Assembly: GCA_029255685.2 (NCBI GenBank)
Contig: CM055317.2
Location: 74,761,460 to 74,825,459 of the forward strand
DNA: 64,000 bases
From: Silene conica
Lineage: Eukaryota > Streptophyta > Magnoliopsida > Caryophyllales > Caryophyllaceae
Direction of reading: 5' to 3'
Within the stretch, counting starts at the first letter, position 1. Every line of letters begins with the position of its first letter. This document shows positions 36,080 through 47,374 of the stretch, piece after piece. The translations under genes were made by a program, and so were the position numbers. The notes under the pieces are model-generated. The model was not told where the DNA came from. It did no database searches and saw nothing but the letters and a program-made list of their open reading frames with translations.

Positions 36080-36879
36080 ATACGGAATTTGCGACGGAAT
36101 TTTGCGACGGACTAAAAATAACTAATTAAGACGGTACATAAATAACAAAAGTTAGTATACATACATTAAGAGAAATGGAGAATGAAGAAGTAAGTGGCGG
36201 CGGCAAGGCGGCAGCGGTGTGGTGGCGGCGGCAAGGCGGCAGCGGTGTGGTGGCGGCGGCGGTGAGGTGGCAGGGAGAAGAAAGGAGAAAGAGAGGAAGG
36301 AGGAGGAAGGAAGGAATGAGAAGGAGGGATACTTCGGTGAGGTGGCCGGCGGGTTGGCCGGCGGTGTCACGGGGTGGTGGGGTGGGGGTGGTGGCGTCGG
36401 GGGTGGTGGGTTGGGGTGGGTTGTTGTCGTCTGAAAATCGCCAATTAGGTTTTAGGATTCTAAATTGAAATCGATTTGGGGGAAAAGAAGAAGACCCGCG
36501 GGGTCTGTATAAATGAACTTTGCGACGGAAATTTGCGACGGAATTTCCGTCGCACATCTGGTCCAGGTCAAACGTTGACCAGATTTGCGAGGAAAATGTT
36601 GACTTTTGCGACGGATATTTCCGTCGCAAATCTGGTCAACGTTTGACCTGGACCGGATTTTGGTCAAGTCTGGTCAATCTGTTTGCGACGAATTTCCGTC
36701 GCAAAAGTCAACATTTGCGACGGATAAACCGTCGCAAACTTTCCCGCCATTTGACTTTCACTTCGCGGGTCTGGGAAATTTAGGTCCGTCGCAAAATCCG
36801 TCGCAAACAAATATTCCGTCGCAAATCAATTTTTGCGACGGATTTTCAATCCGTCGCAAATGCAGTATTTTTTGTAGTG
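36080..36879. repeat. Right subterminal region of the outer CACTA
   Basis: TTTGCGACGGA and TCCGTCGCAAA words are dense from about 36515 to 36860, with isolated copies at 36088. A GC-rich stretch at 36185-36430 (GGCGGCGGCAAGGCGG) separates them and may be the leader of the transposase gene. Open frames in it are low-complexity and I do not call a gene. Confidence 0.8.
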
Positions 36880-37190
36880 CGGTGAATGCAGATAATCAGT
36901 ATGGAAGACTGATTATTCAACACAGAAAATAGCAGCAATCAATACGGAAGACGGTGCCTTAACTTTCGAAAATGCAAAAATAATAATAGAGAATAAGTGA
37001 ACCTTACACATACAAAACCAAAACCAGGCTACGGCACGCACCGCAGGTGCTCTACCAGAGCCCGTGCCCGAGCCCGACGCGCGCGCGCGTGATGACGGTT
37101 TCCCCTCACTACTACACATATTAGTAGTATCACACCCTAGTTCACTTATAAACAATAACCTTCTTATTTATTCTACCAATGTGGGATAAG
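36880..37190 (-). repeat. LTR-like sequence, right part
   Basis: On the minus strand it has TTATCCCACATTGGTAGAAT near its start, a common beginning for Copia-type LTRs, and a GC-rich hairpin-prone stretch (GACGCGCGCGCGCGT). It may pair with 16621-16972 as one LTR cut by the CACTA element. No target duplication found. Confidence 0.35.
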
Positions 37191-37758
37191 TAAATAGCTT
37201 CTTTTGAAGCACTACTTCCAACAGTTGAAGCTCCTCTTTCGGAAAACTTTGTTGAAGAAAACTCGAAGAATAATCGAGGCAAAGAGAAGAGGTCCGAAAG
37301 TTTTGATATACTAGCATGTCTGAGGATTACATGCATGAGACAGACGGTGAATCCTTTGATTTTGGACGCGGATGTGAGACTAATAAGCCCGGTTTCAATC
37401 AATCTGGAAGGCTGAGTAACAGTTTCTTAAGTAAAGCGAGTTGAGGTATTTAAATTCGTCTTGAATCGTTGTTACTTTGATTCCTTTGTTCAGTCGTCGA
37501 CAGTCTGTTTTGTTTTACCCTAAGGCTTACAATAGTAACGATAAATCAAACAATACAACATCATTTGCGATTGGTAGAAGAACATCTGACCACTCAGATC
37601 TACCAGAGGCAGAAATCCTAGGATAAATATGAGCTAAGACGTGCGCAACACAGTTATTGACACGGCTAGTAAAAAAAAAAACAATAGACGAAAATGAAAC
37701 ACAAGGCAATAAAATTGTGCAAATTCATTAATTTATTGTCCAAATTTCTGAACTGCAG

Positions 37759-38077
37759 CAAAATATTTCCAGATGTACTACGAATCAAATCGGAGGACAG
37801 TTCAACAAGCAGAGATGCAATTAGCCATCCAGAAAGCCGAAAAACACAAGCGCAAAACGAAATTTCCCCGGATTCTGATCATCATGAAGCCGAGTTATGT
37901 TTACCGTGGTTTCAATTTTGTATGTCCATCTCTTTTTTTTTTCTAGTACTCACATTTTAAATTTTTGTCATTTAATTAACACCGTATTAAGTAATGGGAT
38001 CTTGGTGCAGACAATTTCGAAAAAATGGGCAATGCAGCACATGCTAAGGAAGCGACATGAAATCGAGTTGCGTGTCC
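37759..38077 (+). pseudogene. Second B3 domain, first part (two exons)
   Basis: One exon (37759-37919, after a CAG acceptor) encodes MYYESNRRTVQQAE, then KTKFPRILIIMKPSYVYRGF. After a 91-bp intron (GT at 37920, CAG before 38011) the next exon continues in frame with TISKKWAMQHM and stops being host sequence at 38077, where the Copia element enters. The STRAND ORDER and the MKPSYVYRGF motif are typical of the second B3 domain in REM proteins. The last five bases, tgtcc, are the target duplication. Confidence 0.85.
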
Positions 38078-38309
38078 TATAGAAAATAAGAAACAGAGAA
38101 GAGTTTGGGAACCTTATTGTATTCTGATAAGTTAATCAAAGCTGCGTACAAGGAGGCTAATATATACAAACTAAGTATCTTTGACTATACTAGAAAAAGG
38201 AAACTAAATAATCTATTATCCTAAAATACAAGATTACATATCGTAACTTATGGTTAACAGTATACAAAAACTTCTGACTCTAAGGCAAGATAATATTGAT
38301 ATCTTAACA
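38078..38309 (-). repeat. LTR of the young Copia element
   Basis: In minus-strand orientation the 3' LTR. Identical by eye to the partner at 42838-43069. Confidence 0.95.
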
Positions 38310-38316
38310 TTCCCCC

Positions 38317-41300
38317 TCAAGTTGGAGATCGAGGTAAACCGAGTCCCAACTTGTATTGTAAATGATCAAACAACTCTCCTCCTAATGCCTTCGTAAAAAG
38401 ATCTGCGATTTGCTCTTTGCTTCGTACGTGAGAGGTACTAATCGTTTGTGCCACCAAGTGTTGTCGAATAAAATGACAATCAATTTCTATATGTTTGGTC
38501 CGGTCATGAAATACTGGATTTTTAGCGATATGAAGCGCTGCTTGATTATCGCAGTATAAAGACATGGGTTGGGTATGAAAAATTCCAAATGAGGCAAGAA
38601 AGGATTTGAGCCAAATGAGCTCACTTGTGGCTGCCCCCATTGCTCGGTACTCGGCTTCTGCGGTCGATTTTGCCACCGTTACTTGTTTCTTTGCCCGCCA
38701 TGATATGGGTGATTGTCCCAAAGAAACGAAATACCCACTTAACGAACGTCTCGTGATCGGACAACTGGCATAATCCGAGTCACAATAGCCTCGTAATCGA
38801 AAATCTCCGTCTTTCTTGATCCAAATGCCTTTGCTCGGATTCCATTTGATGTAGCGGACAACTCTAAGCGCTGCTTCCCAATGTTCCACTCTCGGCTCAT
38901 TTACAAATTGGGATAAAATGTGTACCGCATAAACAAGGTCGGGTCTTGTAATCGTAAGGTACACGAGACGCCCTACAAGCCTTCTATACTTCATGACGTC
39001 CTTCAAAACGCTCCCTTTTGCCATGGCTAAATTATGACGCGGCTGTATGGGTGTATAGACTGGTTTTGCGCCGGCCAGTCCGCTTTCCTCGACAATGTTT
39101 GTCGCATACTTCCGTTGATTTAAAAACAGACCATTATGTCCATGAGCAACTTCAATTCCCAAAAAAAATTTCAATTGGCCCAAGTCCTTGATCCCGAATT
39201 TCGCATCAAGGAATTGCTTGAACCGAATGCTTGCATCAGTACTATTGCTAACGACAATCATGTCATCCACATATACTAGAACTCCGATAAAAATGCCATC
39301 TTGATTAAATGTAAACAAGGAATAATCTGCTAAGGATTGAACAAATCCATACCTTCGCATTGAATCAGTGAGTTTTGCAAACCAATTTCGGGAAGCTTGT
39401 TTTAACCCATATATTGACTTCATTAGTTTGCAAACCTTATTTTCCTTGTCTCTGTCAAAACCTTGCGGTATTCTCATGTACACATCTTCGTTTAAGTCAC
39501 CATGTAAGAAGGCGTTGTTCACATCGAGTTGCTCTATCTTCCAGCCCTTCATAACCGCAATGGCGAGCATACATCTAACGCTTGTCATCTTTGCAACTGG
39601 CGCATATGTCTCGTGAAAGTCAATGCCTTCAACCTGGGTGAAATCTTGGGCTACAAGTCTTGCTTTGTACCTCTCAACTTTACCATTAGCCAAGTACTTG
39701 ATCTTGTATACCCACCGACACCCAATAGCTTTCTTTCCTTTTGGCAATTCAACTACCTGCCAAGTATTGTTTTTCTCCAATGCGTCAATCTCTTTTCTCA
39801 TGGCTGCTCTCCATTGTTCACTTCGTGCAGCCTCTCGATAGTTCATGGGCTCTGTTTCTGCATCAAGCTTTGCTAGAAACGCTTTGTGTGACGAAGAAAA
39901 ACAATTAGTAATTACGTATTTGGATAAAGGATAGCGAGTACCTGACCTTGAAGGCGATGATTGTTGTGAATGAGCGTTCGACATAGGAGCAATTATTTTC
40001 ATTGATTTGCAGTAGTAATCTCTCTTCCACGACGGTTCAAATTTTTCTCTAGCCCCTCTGCCCATCCTCTCTTCTTCTCCTCCTTCTTGCGGACATACTG
40101 TCTCAATTCCTGATTGTTCTGTACTACCTGTACTGTCACTTACGTCCTCATTAATCTCTCTTGTATCCTCACTGTCACTCTTTGTTTCGTTTCGTGGGGT
40201 TCTGCCACCAACTCCCTCGGGTTCTCGATGATTACATTCTGTTTCGCACTCGACATTTGAAGTTTCTGATGTTGCCTCATCATTCTCCCTGGCGTGAGGT
40301 ACTAACCCACCACTGTTCTCATAATCAATGAAAAACTGATCTGAAATGCTACTGTCAACAGCCCTATTCTGCGTGTCTGAGTTTTTAGCAACAATTAAGT
40401 ATGGACTTACGTGTTCATAGAAGACTACATCACGAGATACAAAGACCCGTTTCTCCTTCAAGTCATACACTTTCCACCCCTTTTTACTGTGTGGGTAACC
40501 TATGAAAATACACCGCTTCCCCCTTTCACCGAACTTATCTTTTGGTCTTTCCTTATTGTGCGCATAACATAAGCAACCAAGTACTTTCACATTGTCGAAA
40601 CAGGGTTTTTTACGGTACAAAATTTCATATGGCGTTTTGCCATCTAACAATGGTGTAGGGGTCCTATTTATCAGATATGTGGCTGTCAAGACGCATTCTC
40701 CCCAAAAAACCAATGGTAAACCACTCTCAAAACGTAAGGCCCTCGCTTTTTCTAAGATATGACGGTGCTTTCTTTCTACCCTTCCGTTTTGTTGGGGGGT
40801 ATCTACATTACTAGTCTGAAAAATGATTCCATTCTCTGCATAATAATGTCGCATTGAACCGGATAATAATTCCGTCCCATTGTCACTTTGGATTTTCTTA
40901 ACACATGTGTCGAATTGGGTTTTTACCATCTGACAAAACATTTTCATAAAATCTCCTGCTTCACTTTTGTCTTTCATTAAATATACCCAAACTCCCCTGC
41001 TATGGTCGTCGACAATGGTCAAGAAATAGTGTGCTTGTGTCAAGCCTGCGACCCGATATTTTCCCCATATGTCACAGTGTATTAATCCAAACGAAACGTC
41101 ACAAGTTTTATTATTAGTCTTAAAAGGGGAACGAGATAGTTTTGCTCGACAACAAGAATCACAAATAATGTCTGAATTCCAATGTAAAGTGCACCCAAGT
41201 AAACTAGAAAATTGAGAAAAAATACTCTTCGACGGATGTCCCAATCGCCTATGCCACAACCTCGCGTCTTTGGTCACTGTCACTCTCCGTACTGCTTCGA

Positions 41301-42776
41301 CCTCCTTCAATTGATAATAATATACTCCATGTCGATGCTCACCCCGTCCAATCGTCGTCTTCGTAATCGGGTCCTGCATTTCACAATAATCCGAATAAAA
41401 CGTCATTACACAATTGTTTTCTCGTATTAATTGTTGGACCGAGATAAGATGACATGTAAGATTGGGAACAAATAAAACATCTTTCAAAACGAAAGTCTCG
41501 CTTAAACGAACTTCGCCGTGCACGTTAGCCTCAACTGTTCTACCATCAGGTAGGCTGATTTTCGAAATTTCCTCCTGCCATGAGTTTGTCAATAAATCTC
41601 GTCTTCCCGTCATATGATGGGAAGCTCCGCTATCAATCATCCATTCGACATTAATTATTAATTTCATACCTCTGAGCTTCTCATTACCCTCTGGAGTTGA
41701 CCCCAATAAAGTTTTCAGCTTCTCAATTTCCTCAGTGGTGAATGACAAATTTGATGTGCCACTTTCAGCACCCTTTGAGACTGTATCCGTGCTTATTGCA
41801 TTCGCCTGGTAATTACTGCGACCGCGACCGCGTCCTCGGCCACCATATCCTCTGCCGCTAGTTCCCCCGCGTCTTCCACGCCCGCGCTCTCGCGCCTTTA
41901 CTTCCTCATATCCATGTTTATCATAACAATTGGCCTCGGTGTGGTAGTACTTTCCGCAGTGGGTGCACTGTGGTGCTTCTTCATCATTCTTATTTTTTCC
42001 TGAGTATGAGTATGCTCTTGTTGCCATTGCCGCGTCGACACGATCTTCCTTGACTTTGGTCATTGATGCGTGTCGTTCTTCTCGTAAAATTAATCCATAT
42101 GCACGTGTCAGAGTTGCAATAGGATCTTCATCAAGAGATTAGATCGAATATTTCCGTATAATTTCGAATCTAACCCCATTAAAAACTGGTGGACTTTCTC
42201 CTCTTCTTTCTCCTTGACAATGGAAGCGGCTGCTCCACAGGTACACTCCTTGATCTTACTGTAGTTCCCAAGTTCATCCCAGATTGTTTTAAGTCGAGTG
42301 TAATATTCGACAACTGAATCTGACCCTTGCTTGCATTCAGTGAGTTCCGTCTTCAATTGATGGACCCTTGGTGCGTTTCCTGCAGAATATCTGTCCCTGA
42401 GTTCTTCCCAAATTTCTTGTACCGAGACAGAAAAGGTTATGCTCGGATGTAATTTAGGATCGATTACATTACGAAACCAAGCCCGAATCATTGCATTGCA
42501 TTGCCTCCACGCCACAGATTCGATAGTGTCTTCTCCATCGACGCAAACAGGTTTCTTGACTTTGCCTTCAATGAAGGCTACTTTATTCTTCGCATCCAAT
42601 CCATTCTTGACGGCCTCGGCCCATAAATCGTAATTATTTCCATTGAAAACGATTTGCGTGACCATCAAGTTTGGATTATCCGAAGGATGCAAAAACAATG
42701 GTGAGGTGGCGGGAATAGTCTTTGGACCTCCCGTGTTCTGTTTTTGCCTGTCATTTTGTTTCTCGTCTCCTGTCAT
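38317..42776 (-). CDS. Copia gag and pol coding region
   Basis: Read on the minus strand: a gag domain (MTGDEKQNDRQKQN at its start; NNYDLWAEAVKNGLD); a CCHC zinc knuckle (CTHCGKYYHTEANC); a protease (WMIDSGASHHMTG); an integrase with GAG-pre-integrase and core (HRRLGHPS; IQSDNGTELL; TPQQNGRVERKH); a reverse transcriptase (DVNNAFLHGDL; LVYVDDMIVV); and RNase H (YCDSDYASC; STAEAEYRAM). The integrase-before-RT order fixes it as Ty1/Copia. The region looks nearly complete. Confidence 0.92.
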
Positions 42777-42837
42777 ACTTTGGTTGACGGAGAAAAAAAA
42801 AATTGAAATTAGGATCGAAAAATTTGCTCTGAAACCA

Positions 42838-43069
42838 TATAGAAAATAAGAAACAGAGAAGAGTTTGGGAACCTTATTGTATTCTGATAAGTTAATCAAA
42901 GCTGCGTACAAGGAGGCTAATATATACAAACTAAGTATCTTTGACTATACTAGAAAAAGGAAACTAAATAATCTATTATCCTAAAATACAAGATTACATA
43001 TCGTAACTTATGGTTAACAGTATACAAAAACTTCTGACTCTAAGGCAAGATAATATTGATATCTTAACA
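42838..43069 (-). repeat. LTR of the young Copia element
   Basis: In minus-strand orientation the 5' LTR, followed inward by the primer-binding site. Confidence 0.95.
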
Positions 43070-43307
43070 TGTCCCAAAGAAGAGGGAGAGTTGGATAGTG
43101 GGGTGTAGATGGACGAGATCACAGCAATGCCAAGTTCGGAAAAATTGGCCTCGGTTTGTGCTCGAGAACAACTTGGAAGAACATGATGTATGTGTTTTCG
43201 AGCTCATAAGTAAAGATGGAGTAGAAAGAAAGGCGACAATTGTTGTTTACATATATCGCGTTGTTGATGATGTAGTTCCCTTGACAGTCTCAAGGCGACT
43301 GGTTTAA
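43070..43307 (+). pseudogene. Second B3 domain, last part
   Basis: Immediately beyond the Copia element, host coding continues with PKKRESWIVGCRW, then VRKNWPRFVLENNLEEHDVC, then VFELISKDGVERKATIVVYI, ending at a TAA at 43307. The W...F..NNL..D..VFEL motif is the C-terminal half of a B3 domain. The reading frame agrees with the part before 38077 when the 5-bp duplication is counted once. About 190 bp downstream look like 3' UTR. Confidence 0.85.
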
Positions 43308-43829
43308 CGTCTAAGAAAGTCAAGACTGAAGAGGCTTGTAGCCTTGTATTTAAGTAGTAGAACTCTTGTATTAAGTTTCTTTCTATGTTCGGCTTAGAAA
43401 TACAAGTTTTAGAGAGACGTTTGTTTTTAGCAGCGACTTGATTTAATATCAATCATTTGTTTACTTTTATTTTTGGTACAAAGACGACAGAAGAGACAGT
43501 CCTCTTTGGTTATTGGTAATGGATGACAATTGAACAATAAGTCAATAATGCGGTTGGACGGTCAAATTATGATGAAGACCGTAAAATGATAAATAAATAA
43601 TCGGAACGAAGAGAATACACATTACGACTTTGTGCTATACCACTAATGTGCATCACCTCAGATCCGTCCTGATTGACAAATGATTAATTTTTCCGGAACT
43701 ATGGGATTCAGGCTGATATGCCTCAACTACTTTGTGCTCTCCCACAACCGAAAATCATTAGAATAAAACTTTGCCAAAAACACGACAATTATTAATTCGA
43801 GGAAAAACTCGAAAAAATCTTATTTCTAA
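43308..43829. other. 3' flank of the B3 gene
   Basis: The first part is probably 3' UTR (TTGTATTAAG, AATACAAG words). The remainder is unremarkable AT-rich sequence up to the Helitron at 43830. Confidence 0.4.
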
Positions 43830-44997
43830 TCTATCTCTATAAAAGGAATAGAATTTAAGTCATTCTCATTGGTTCCTTGAAATAAGGAAAAAATGGCCCA
43901 CTAACTATGATCTTTCCTCGTTCCTAATTATGTAATTGATTGCAGTATTAGATTTCGTCATTGTCATAATAAAATACGATATCATCAAATTATTATTAAT
44001 CGAAAATATGGTTCAATAAAATACAATATATAAGAGTCCAAAAATTAAATCCGAATAACAAAAAATTACAGTCCAAAAAATAATTACATTATATTCTTCA
44101 ATTTTCCAATCAAATCAACTACAAATTAAGATATCAAACGAAATAAAAAATGTTAAAATACGATATACAACGATCCAACCTCTTATCTATAAAAGCAATA
44201 GAATTTAGAGCAATGATACGGGCTCCTAATTATTAGAAAAATAAAAAACACTTCTTTTATGCCCTACGCCACCACTTAATATCAAATATTTTATTTCCAA
44301 ACTATTAGCCTTAAAGTTTACATTTTAATTACTAATATTACATTATTAATAAATTAAAGAAAATTACAACAAAAAAATTGTCAAATAATTAAACAGATGG
44401 AAGGTTGAATTTTTTTTTTATCATTTTCATCATTCTTATTTGCTAATTCGGTAAACATATACTTGCTCATTATTAGCACCCTTTCGTTTGAATTTACAAC
44501 GATTGTAAGTCAAATGCATCGAATAAATATACCACTCATTCACTAATGGGGTCTAATTTCGTAAATTAAATAGAATATCAGTTTTCAATGATTAAAATAG
44601 AACAAACATGAAAATAATAATAATAAATATTTATAGTTGTCTATTACGTCGGAAATATACAATTTTTTGGCAAAAATAAAATTATAAATGTATTTTTTAA
44701 TCGTATTTTTTGTTTAAGACCGTCTAAGTTAATAAATATTAATAAATGTTTATAGGTCTCTTTTTGTTTTCAAGTATGTTTTATTTCATATTTACTTTTT
44801 TCTTCTCACTTTTAATTTAATCATATGTGAAAGTCGTCTTAAACTAAGATGATCTGAATAAAAAAATTATTGTGTATACTCATGTTCGAAAAATTATAAT
44901 TTGTATATAAGTTCAAAGTATATACTTTTGAATTTTATTTTATCATATATGTGGATACTTATATCTACGTGCATTTTGTGCCCGAGTATAAAACTAG
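43830..44997 (+). mobile_element. Non-autonomous Helitron in the promoter of a peptide gene
   Basis: It starts TCTATCTCTATAAAAGGAAT after A43829 and ends with a weak CGTGCATTTTGTGCCCG hairpin, the spacer agtataaaa and CTAG (44994-44997), then T. The start resembles that of the Helitron at 45650. The interior is AT-rich and non-coding. Its 3' end is three bases from the TATAAATA box of the peptide gene that follows. Confidence 0.65.
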
Positions 44998-45000
44998 TGC

Positions 45001-45008
45001 TATAAATA
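45001..45008 (+). promoter_or_regulatory. TATA box of the first peptide gene
   Basis: TATAAATA lies 99 bp before the ATG at 45100, a normal distance for a plant promoter with a short 5' UTR. Everything upstream of 44998 is Helitron sequence. Confidence 0.6.
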
Positions 45009-45099
45009 CCGGCAACTTCATTAGAAAATGATCACAGATCACAAATTAAACTAATATATCTAGACTAATTAATTACCAAATTTAGCATACTAAAACAAT

Positions 45100-45285
45100 A
45101 TGGTTAAGGTTACGCAATATTTGATCATGTTTGTCATTGTCATTCTCACGGTGGCCGCGACTGCAGTGTTTGGTGTCCGCCAGTTAGACGAGATCTTTAA
45201 AGGCGCAACCGGTGTCGACCTTGAGGCTGTTGCTAATGTTAAGGCATTACCGCCAGTTAACGTCCAACTTAACGCAGATCCTTGA
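45100..45285 (+). CDS. Small secreted peptide, 61 aa
   Basis: A single-exon frame that starts MVKVTQYLIMFVIVILTV, a clear hydrophobic signal peptide with likely cleavage after AVFG (about residue 25). The predicted mature part of about 36 residues (VRQLDEIFKGATG to VQLNADP) is acidic and has no cysteine. It has a good TATA box and a start context of aacaATGG. A homologous gene lies at 58388-58582 on the same strand; 12 of the first 18 residues agree. I recognise no named family. It could be a signalling or defence peptide, but nothing in the sequence proves it. Confidence 0.7.
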   Translation: MVKVTQYLIMFVIVILTVAATAVFGVRQLDEIFKGATGVDLEAVANVKALPPVNVQLNADP

Positions 45286-45370
45286 AAGGTCTTCAAACTA
45301 CTATGAAAATGTATTACTCGCTTTAAATCCAAAATACCCCTCACTTTTTATCGTCAAGTTACTTATTTAA

Positions 45371-47374
45371 GAGCATCTCCGATGGACAGCTACAACACGT
45401 TGTAGCTTGATTTATTAATATAGTTTTTTAAGCTATTTTGCTCTTCGACTATATATCGCTCCAATGGTGGGATACAACATTTTCTAATATTATGGGTCCC
45501 ACAATAAGATATTCCTCCAATCATAAACTTACCTTTTATTTTATTTTTATTTTTTTAAAACCTAGCTACATGCTTGGTAGAGCTACCATGCTTATAAGCT
45601 ACATGAATATTTCTTTACTCCAATGGTAAGCTACTTGCTTGCTATTTTATCTAATCTATAAAAGCAACAACCACAGATCCTATGTGTCGATCTGTGGTTA
45701 AAAGTACAATATTTTATTTCTTTAAATAAGTGCCCCCACCACACACCCCACTTTCTCATGGCCATTTTAATTTCTTCACAAACAAATTTCTTTATAGACA
45801 CCAATATAACTGAACAAGATACAATATATGACTTTCGTGAATTACCCATTGATTAATATAATAAAATTTCTAACAATAATTTCTATTTATACAAAGCAAA
45901 TTAAATGAAATAATTCAATCTGCTAACTAAACATATACACCGTCTTATGCCAAAACAAAAAATTACAAATACTATAATCTCATAAATAAATTCTTATATT
46001 AAATTGTTTACAATAAATCAACTAAAATCTCTTTTGAAACAAAAAAAACTTTTGACATTTGTAAATAAAGATATAAAAATTGAAAGAAACTCAAATTTTA
46101 ATTGGAACAAAAAATCAAACTTTTAAAATTTGTAAATAAAGATATAAAAATTGATCAAAAATACGGTATATTCTTCTCTGCATGCATGAATATCCACTCA
46201 TCGACCCAATCCGCCGCATTCATTACTCAACGAAACAGATCTACTGATTAATCCACTTCAATAAATATATTTTGGAGTGTCCTCACTATCAGCTTAATCA
46301 CTTGAAGATTCTAAAAACATCAAAGAAAGAAACGAATTATTAATCACCTTATATCTATGAAATTATTGGGTAATTAATAAATTTAAGTGAAATAATTATT
46401 AATTTTTGAATGAAGTAAGTAAAACTGAAGGTAATAGAGTTGAGAAAGGAGGAAGAGGAGCAAAAGATTAAAATGGATGGTGAGGAATTGAGAGGGAACG
46501 ACGGAAAGGAGGGAGTAATAATCAGGTTAAGGGGAGTGATAATGTGTTTAAGAACCTCCCACAAATAATGGAAGGTGTAGAATATTGTACAATATGTGTG
46601 CTTCGTATATATCTCCCCAGGTTTAGGTAGGCACGACCCAATTTACCATTGTATATTGTTTTTTATAAGTTTGTAGTTTAAAACGTTTTTGGAACAATAA
46701 CTTTTTATAGGATTGATTCAAAAGGAGAAAAATCCAAAGATAACACTTGGAAGAAAAATATATATACCATATAAAACTGGGTAAAAATTGTTATCCAAGA
46801 TGTGCACGGGTCAAAGTTTCCATATTGTTCGTGCATGAGTTTTATAAACGTGCATAGCTTAGATTAAATGAAAAATAGGCTTACTAATTTTCACGGGTAT
46901 CTAACTATTCAAACATGTGAAATTTACTAATTTTGTGTTATTTATTATCCGAGTAATATTTTTCAATACATAAGTCCAGTCCATATAAAATCGTCCGAGT
47001 AAAAAAAAAGGTTAGAAACTCAAATTTAGTTACCACGAGCATAACATACTACAATAACGGCATCTTGGCCAATTGCCTATCTACGAAGTATCCTTTACGG
47101 TAATTTCAAACCAAATTTATAATTCAATTTTTTTTAATATGCCTTTAATTTAAAATTGTTAACCAAAGGAGCAGAGATTTTATGAATTTATTTCAGAACT
47201 CCATGTATAGAGATAACTAAATTTAAAAGGAGATAATTAATTAATAAAACAATAATCTTAAATGTCAACTCTCTATACTAATAAATTTCAAATAACATAC
47301 CCGTGCAATTTGCACGGGTATAAAACTAGTAAATATTGCAAGCAAGTCCCTAAAACAAACCATTGGAGATGCTC
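45371..47374. mobile_element. Tourist-like MITE split by a Helitron
   Basis: The termini are GAGCATCTCCGATGG (45371) and CCATTGGAGATGCTC (ending 47374), flanked by the 3-bp duplication taa (45368-45370, 47375-47377). This is the signature of PIF/Harbinger-related Tourist MITEs. Without the Helitron at 45650-47329 the MITE is 324 bp. It sits just 3' of the peptide gene. Confidence 0.88.
45650..47329 (+). mobile_element. Non-autonomous Helitron inside the MITE
   Basis: It starts TCTAATCTATAAAAGCAAC after A45649 and ends with a CCCGTGCAATTTGCACGGG stem, the spacer tataaaa and CTAG (47326-47329), then T. Both junctions lie within the MITE, so the boundaries are fixed by outside evidence. No coding content was recognised. 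Two short direct repeats, AAATAAAGATATAAAAATTGA, occur at about 46065 and 46135. Confidence 0.85.

Larger units (their letters stand above)
16973..36879 (-). mobile_element. CACTA (En/Spm) element carrying nested insertions
   Basis: The termini are CACTACAAAA at 16973 and TTTTTTGTAGTG ending at 36879. Both ends carry dense subterminal arrays of TTTGCGACGGA and its complement. On the minus strand it encodes a TNP2-like transposase (31812-35215) and a Ptta/En/Spm-type second protein (17665-31508). Without the 12.2-kb Gypsy insertion it is about 7.7 kb, a normal size for an autonomous CACTA. The 3-bp flanks differ (atg on the left, cgg on the right), so no target duplication is visible. That could mean later rearrangement or ends from two related copies. 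Confidence 0.85.
38078..43069 (-). mobile_element. Young Copia element inside the B3 exon
   Basis: LTRs of 232 bp (38078-38309 and 42838-43069) appear identical by eye and are flanked by the exact duplication tgtcc (38073-38077, 43070-43074). On the minus strand a TGGTTTCAGAGC primer-binding site (tRNA-Met type) follows the 5' LTR, and a TTGAGGGGGAA polypurine tract precedes the 3' LTR. The interior encodes gag and a full pol set in Copia order. It looks almost whole, with about one break. Identical LTRs mean a very recent insertion, probably under about 0.2-0.3 million years. Confidence 0.95.
15981..43307 (+). pseudogene. Two-domain REM B3 gene split by nested transposons
   Basis: The first B3 domain is at 15981-16588. 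A possible charged linker is at about 37197-37430. The second domain starts at 37759 and ends at a stop at 43307. All parts lie on one strand in the right order for a REM protein. Between the modules sits the CACTA element at 16973-36879, and within the second B3 exon the Copia element at 38078-43069. The native gene was probably 2-3 kb; it now spans 27 kb. The linker region does not hold one clean frame, so I could not draw a full gene model. REM proteins bind DNA and often act in flower or ovule development, but nothing here shows this gene's targets. A functional full-length product is unlikely. Confidence 0.75.

Noticed and set aside
36126-36629. A Pro/Ser/Thr-rich minus-strand open frame of 167 codons
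   Set aside because: Low-complexity GC-rich leader and subterminal repeats; no domain, and frames on the other strand are equally open.
43098-43307. A separate small gene after the Copia element
   Set aside because: Its product is the C-terminal half of a B3 domain that continues the frame ending at 38077.
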